Part shown: positions 5,248 through 5,624 of the stretch, one piece after another
Layout: each line of letters begins with the position of its first letter
Position numbering within the stretch: the stretch's first letter is position 1
Origin: Spirochaetaceae bacterium
Lineage (GTDB): Bacteria > Spirochaetota > Spirochaetia > Treponematales > Breznakiellaceae
DNA: 5,624 nt
Direction of reading: 5' to 3'
Assembly (NCBI GenBank): GCA_031255395.1
Contig: JAIRSQ010000083.1
Span: 1-5,624 of the forward strand
Position numbers and translations under genes: made by a program
Notes under the pieces: generated by a model
The model's database searches: none
The model's input: only the letters and a program-made list of their open reading frames with translations
What the model was told of the DNA's origin: nothing

Positions 5248-5287
5248 GTTTCCGCCCCGCGTTTCATAAGAAACACGGGGCGGAAAC
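5248..5287 (+). terminator. Very stable hairpin after hpf (no T-tract)
   Basis: A 12-bp GC-rich stem (5248-5259 with 5276-5287), a single C-A mismatch (5260/5275), a further 5-bp stem (5261-5265 with 5270-5274) and a 4-nt loop form an 18-position hairpin starting 2 nt after the hpf stop. No T-run follows in either direction. It most likely protects the hpf 3' end or stops transcription with help from other factors, and it may also end the minus-strand ORF transcript coming from the right. Confidence 0.6.
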
Positions 5288-5313
5288 ATTAAACCTGTAT
5301 CATCGGAATTTAT

Positions 5314-5487
5314 TTACATATCTGACGAATCGGATTCATTTTCCAGCATATTCATTCGCGTTTCTAAATTCATCAAAATACTTTGCAGTCTTTCATCTTT
5401 TATTTTACCGTACATTTTCTTATTCACATTATTTTCTATTCGCCGCTTAATCGTTTTTATTTCCTCTTTTTCGTATTCACGATTCAT
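5314..5487 (-). CDS. Small charged coiled-coil-like ORF, 57 residues, function unknown
   Basis: I do not recognise this product. It is open from ATG 5487 to TAA 5314-5316 and is rich in Lys, Glu, Arg and Asn. Residues 1-50 look like one long amphipathic helix, with spaced I/L/M positions (I10, I13, I17, M25, I29, L34, I37, L38, L41, M45, M47, L48), followed by an acidic-polar tail E-S-D-S-S-D-M. The reading frame stays open upstream through the GC hairpin to a TAA near 5582-5587, so the ORF might be the tail of a longer or broken gene. No clear ribosome binding site precedes the ATG; the GGGGAGG in the hairpin arm is about 25 nt too far. Its AT-rich codons differ from the trp and dxr genes. 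It may be a real small protein, a remnant or chance. Confidence 0.4.
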   Translation of the reverse strand: MNREYEKEEIKTIKRRIENNVNKKMYGKIKDERLQSILMNLETRMNMLENESDSSDM

Positions 5488-5495
5488 TTCACTAT

Positions 5496-5562
5496 CATCG
5501 TTTACAAAATGAACCTCCCCGCCCTGAAGGGCGGGGTATCGTGTAAGCGTTGCATCGTTTAC
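5496..5562. repeat. 10-bp direct repeat bracketing a GC hairpin
   Basis: CATCGTTTAC occurs at 5496-5505 and again at 5553-5562, exactly 57 bp apart, with the 5517-5536 hairpin between. GAACCTC (5511-5517) and GAGGTTC (5563-5569) add an inverted pair. The spacing is a multiple of three, so the unit does not break the minus-strand open frame. It could be a target duplication around a tiny inserted element or a simple local duplication. Confidence 0.5.
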
Positions 5563-5624
5563 GAGGTTCGTTCTGTAAGGAAATTATTTAACTGTGGGGT
5601 CTAATACCATTTTTTGTTGGCGTT
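5511..5624 (-). mobile_element. Possible right end of an IS200/IS605-type element (remnant or edge of one)
   Basis: On the minus strand, GC arms of 8 bp (CCCCGCCC 5517-5524, GGGCGGGG 5529-5536, loop TGAA) make a compact subterminal hairpin like those at IS200/IS605 ends, which TnpA recognises and which form the 3' part of TnpB-associated guide RNA. The flanking DNA (5537-5624) is non-coding in all frames beyond short stretches. If correct, tnpB would lie to the right, outside the window, reading leftward. No transposase sequence is visible and the cleavage sites are not identified, so this rests on hairpin form and my recollection of similar ends. A stand-alone GC hairpin repeat or a bidirectional terminator is the alternative. 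Confidence 0.3.

Noticed and set aside
5496..5562. CRISPR-like repeat unit
   Set aside because: Only two 10-bp copies, no regular spacer series and no cas genes.
5383..5604. Plus-strand Phe/Ile-rich frame at the right edge
   Set aside because: It is the antisense reading of an AT-rich Lys/Glu ORF and a GC hairpin; low complexity and no start signal.

Overview
The window looks like chromosomal DNA of a spirochaete, most likely a Treponema-type host-associated species. Four things point that way: a transketolase split into separate subunits, a two-domain lipoprotein of a kind common in treponemes, a long poly-G tract of the sort that drives phase variation in T. pallidum, and moderate GC with an AT-rich right edge. 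The genus call is an inference; no rRNA or other marker gene is present.

Layout from left to right. (1) Positions 1-398, minus strand: the N-terminal half of a transketolase N-terminal subunit gene, running off the left edge. (2) Positions 399-704: a dense leader and regulatory segment read on the minus strand. It holds a hairpin after trpC, a promoter overlapping a 14-bp palindrome, a 5' hairpin and ribosome binding site, and a possible 63-codon leader ORF. That ORF carries a run of 14 cytosines, and its stop codon overlaps the transketolase start. (3) Positions 705-2559, minus strand: a tight trpD-trpC operon for two consecutive steps of tryptophan synthesis. (4) Positions 2560-2784: a divergent control region with a 15-bp inverted repeat. 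(5) Positions 2785-3684, plus strand: a lipoprotein with two tandem LpoB/CsgG-like halves. (6) Positions 3691-4854, minus strand: dxr (MEP isoprenoid pathway), converging on the lipoprotein gene with a 6-nt gap. (7) Positions 4952-5245, plus strand: a short ribosome hibernation factor, divergent from dxr, followed by a very strong hairpin. (8) Positions 5288-5624: AT-rich DNA with a 57-codon minus-strand ORF, a GC hairpin flanked by a 10-bp direct repeat, and a sequence resembling an IS200/IS605-type end.

The intact genes are mainly core metabolism (Trp, isoprenoids, pentose phosphates) and stationary-phase ribosome protection. The most unusual element is the leader of the transketolase gene, where a slippage-prone homopolymer sits in a short ORF whose end overlaps the enzyme start codon. 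This could make transketolase expression phase-variable. The accessory-looking DNA is confined to that leader, the inverted repeat upstream of trpD, and the right edge.
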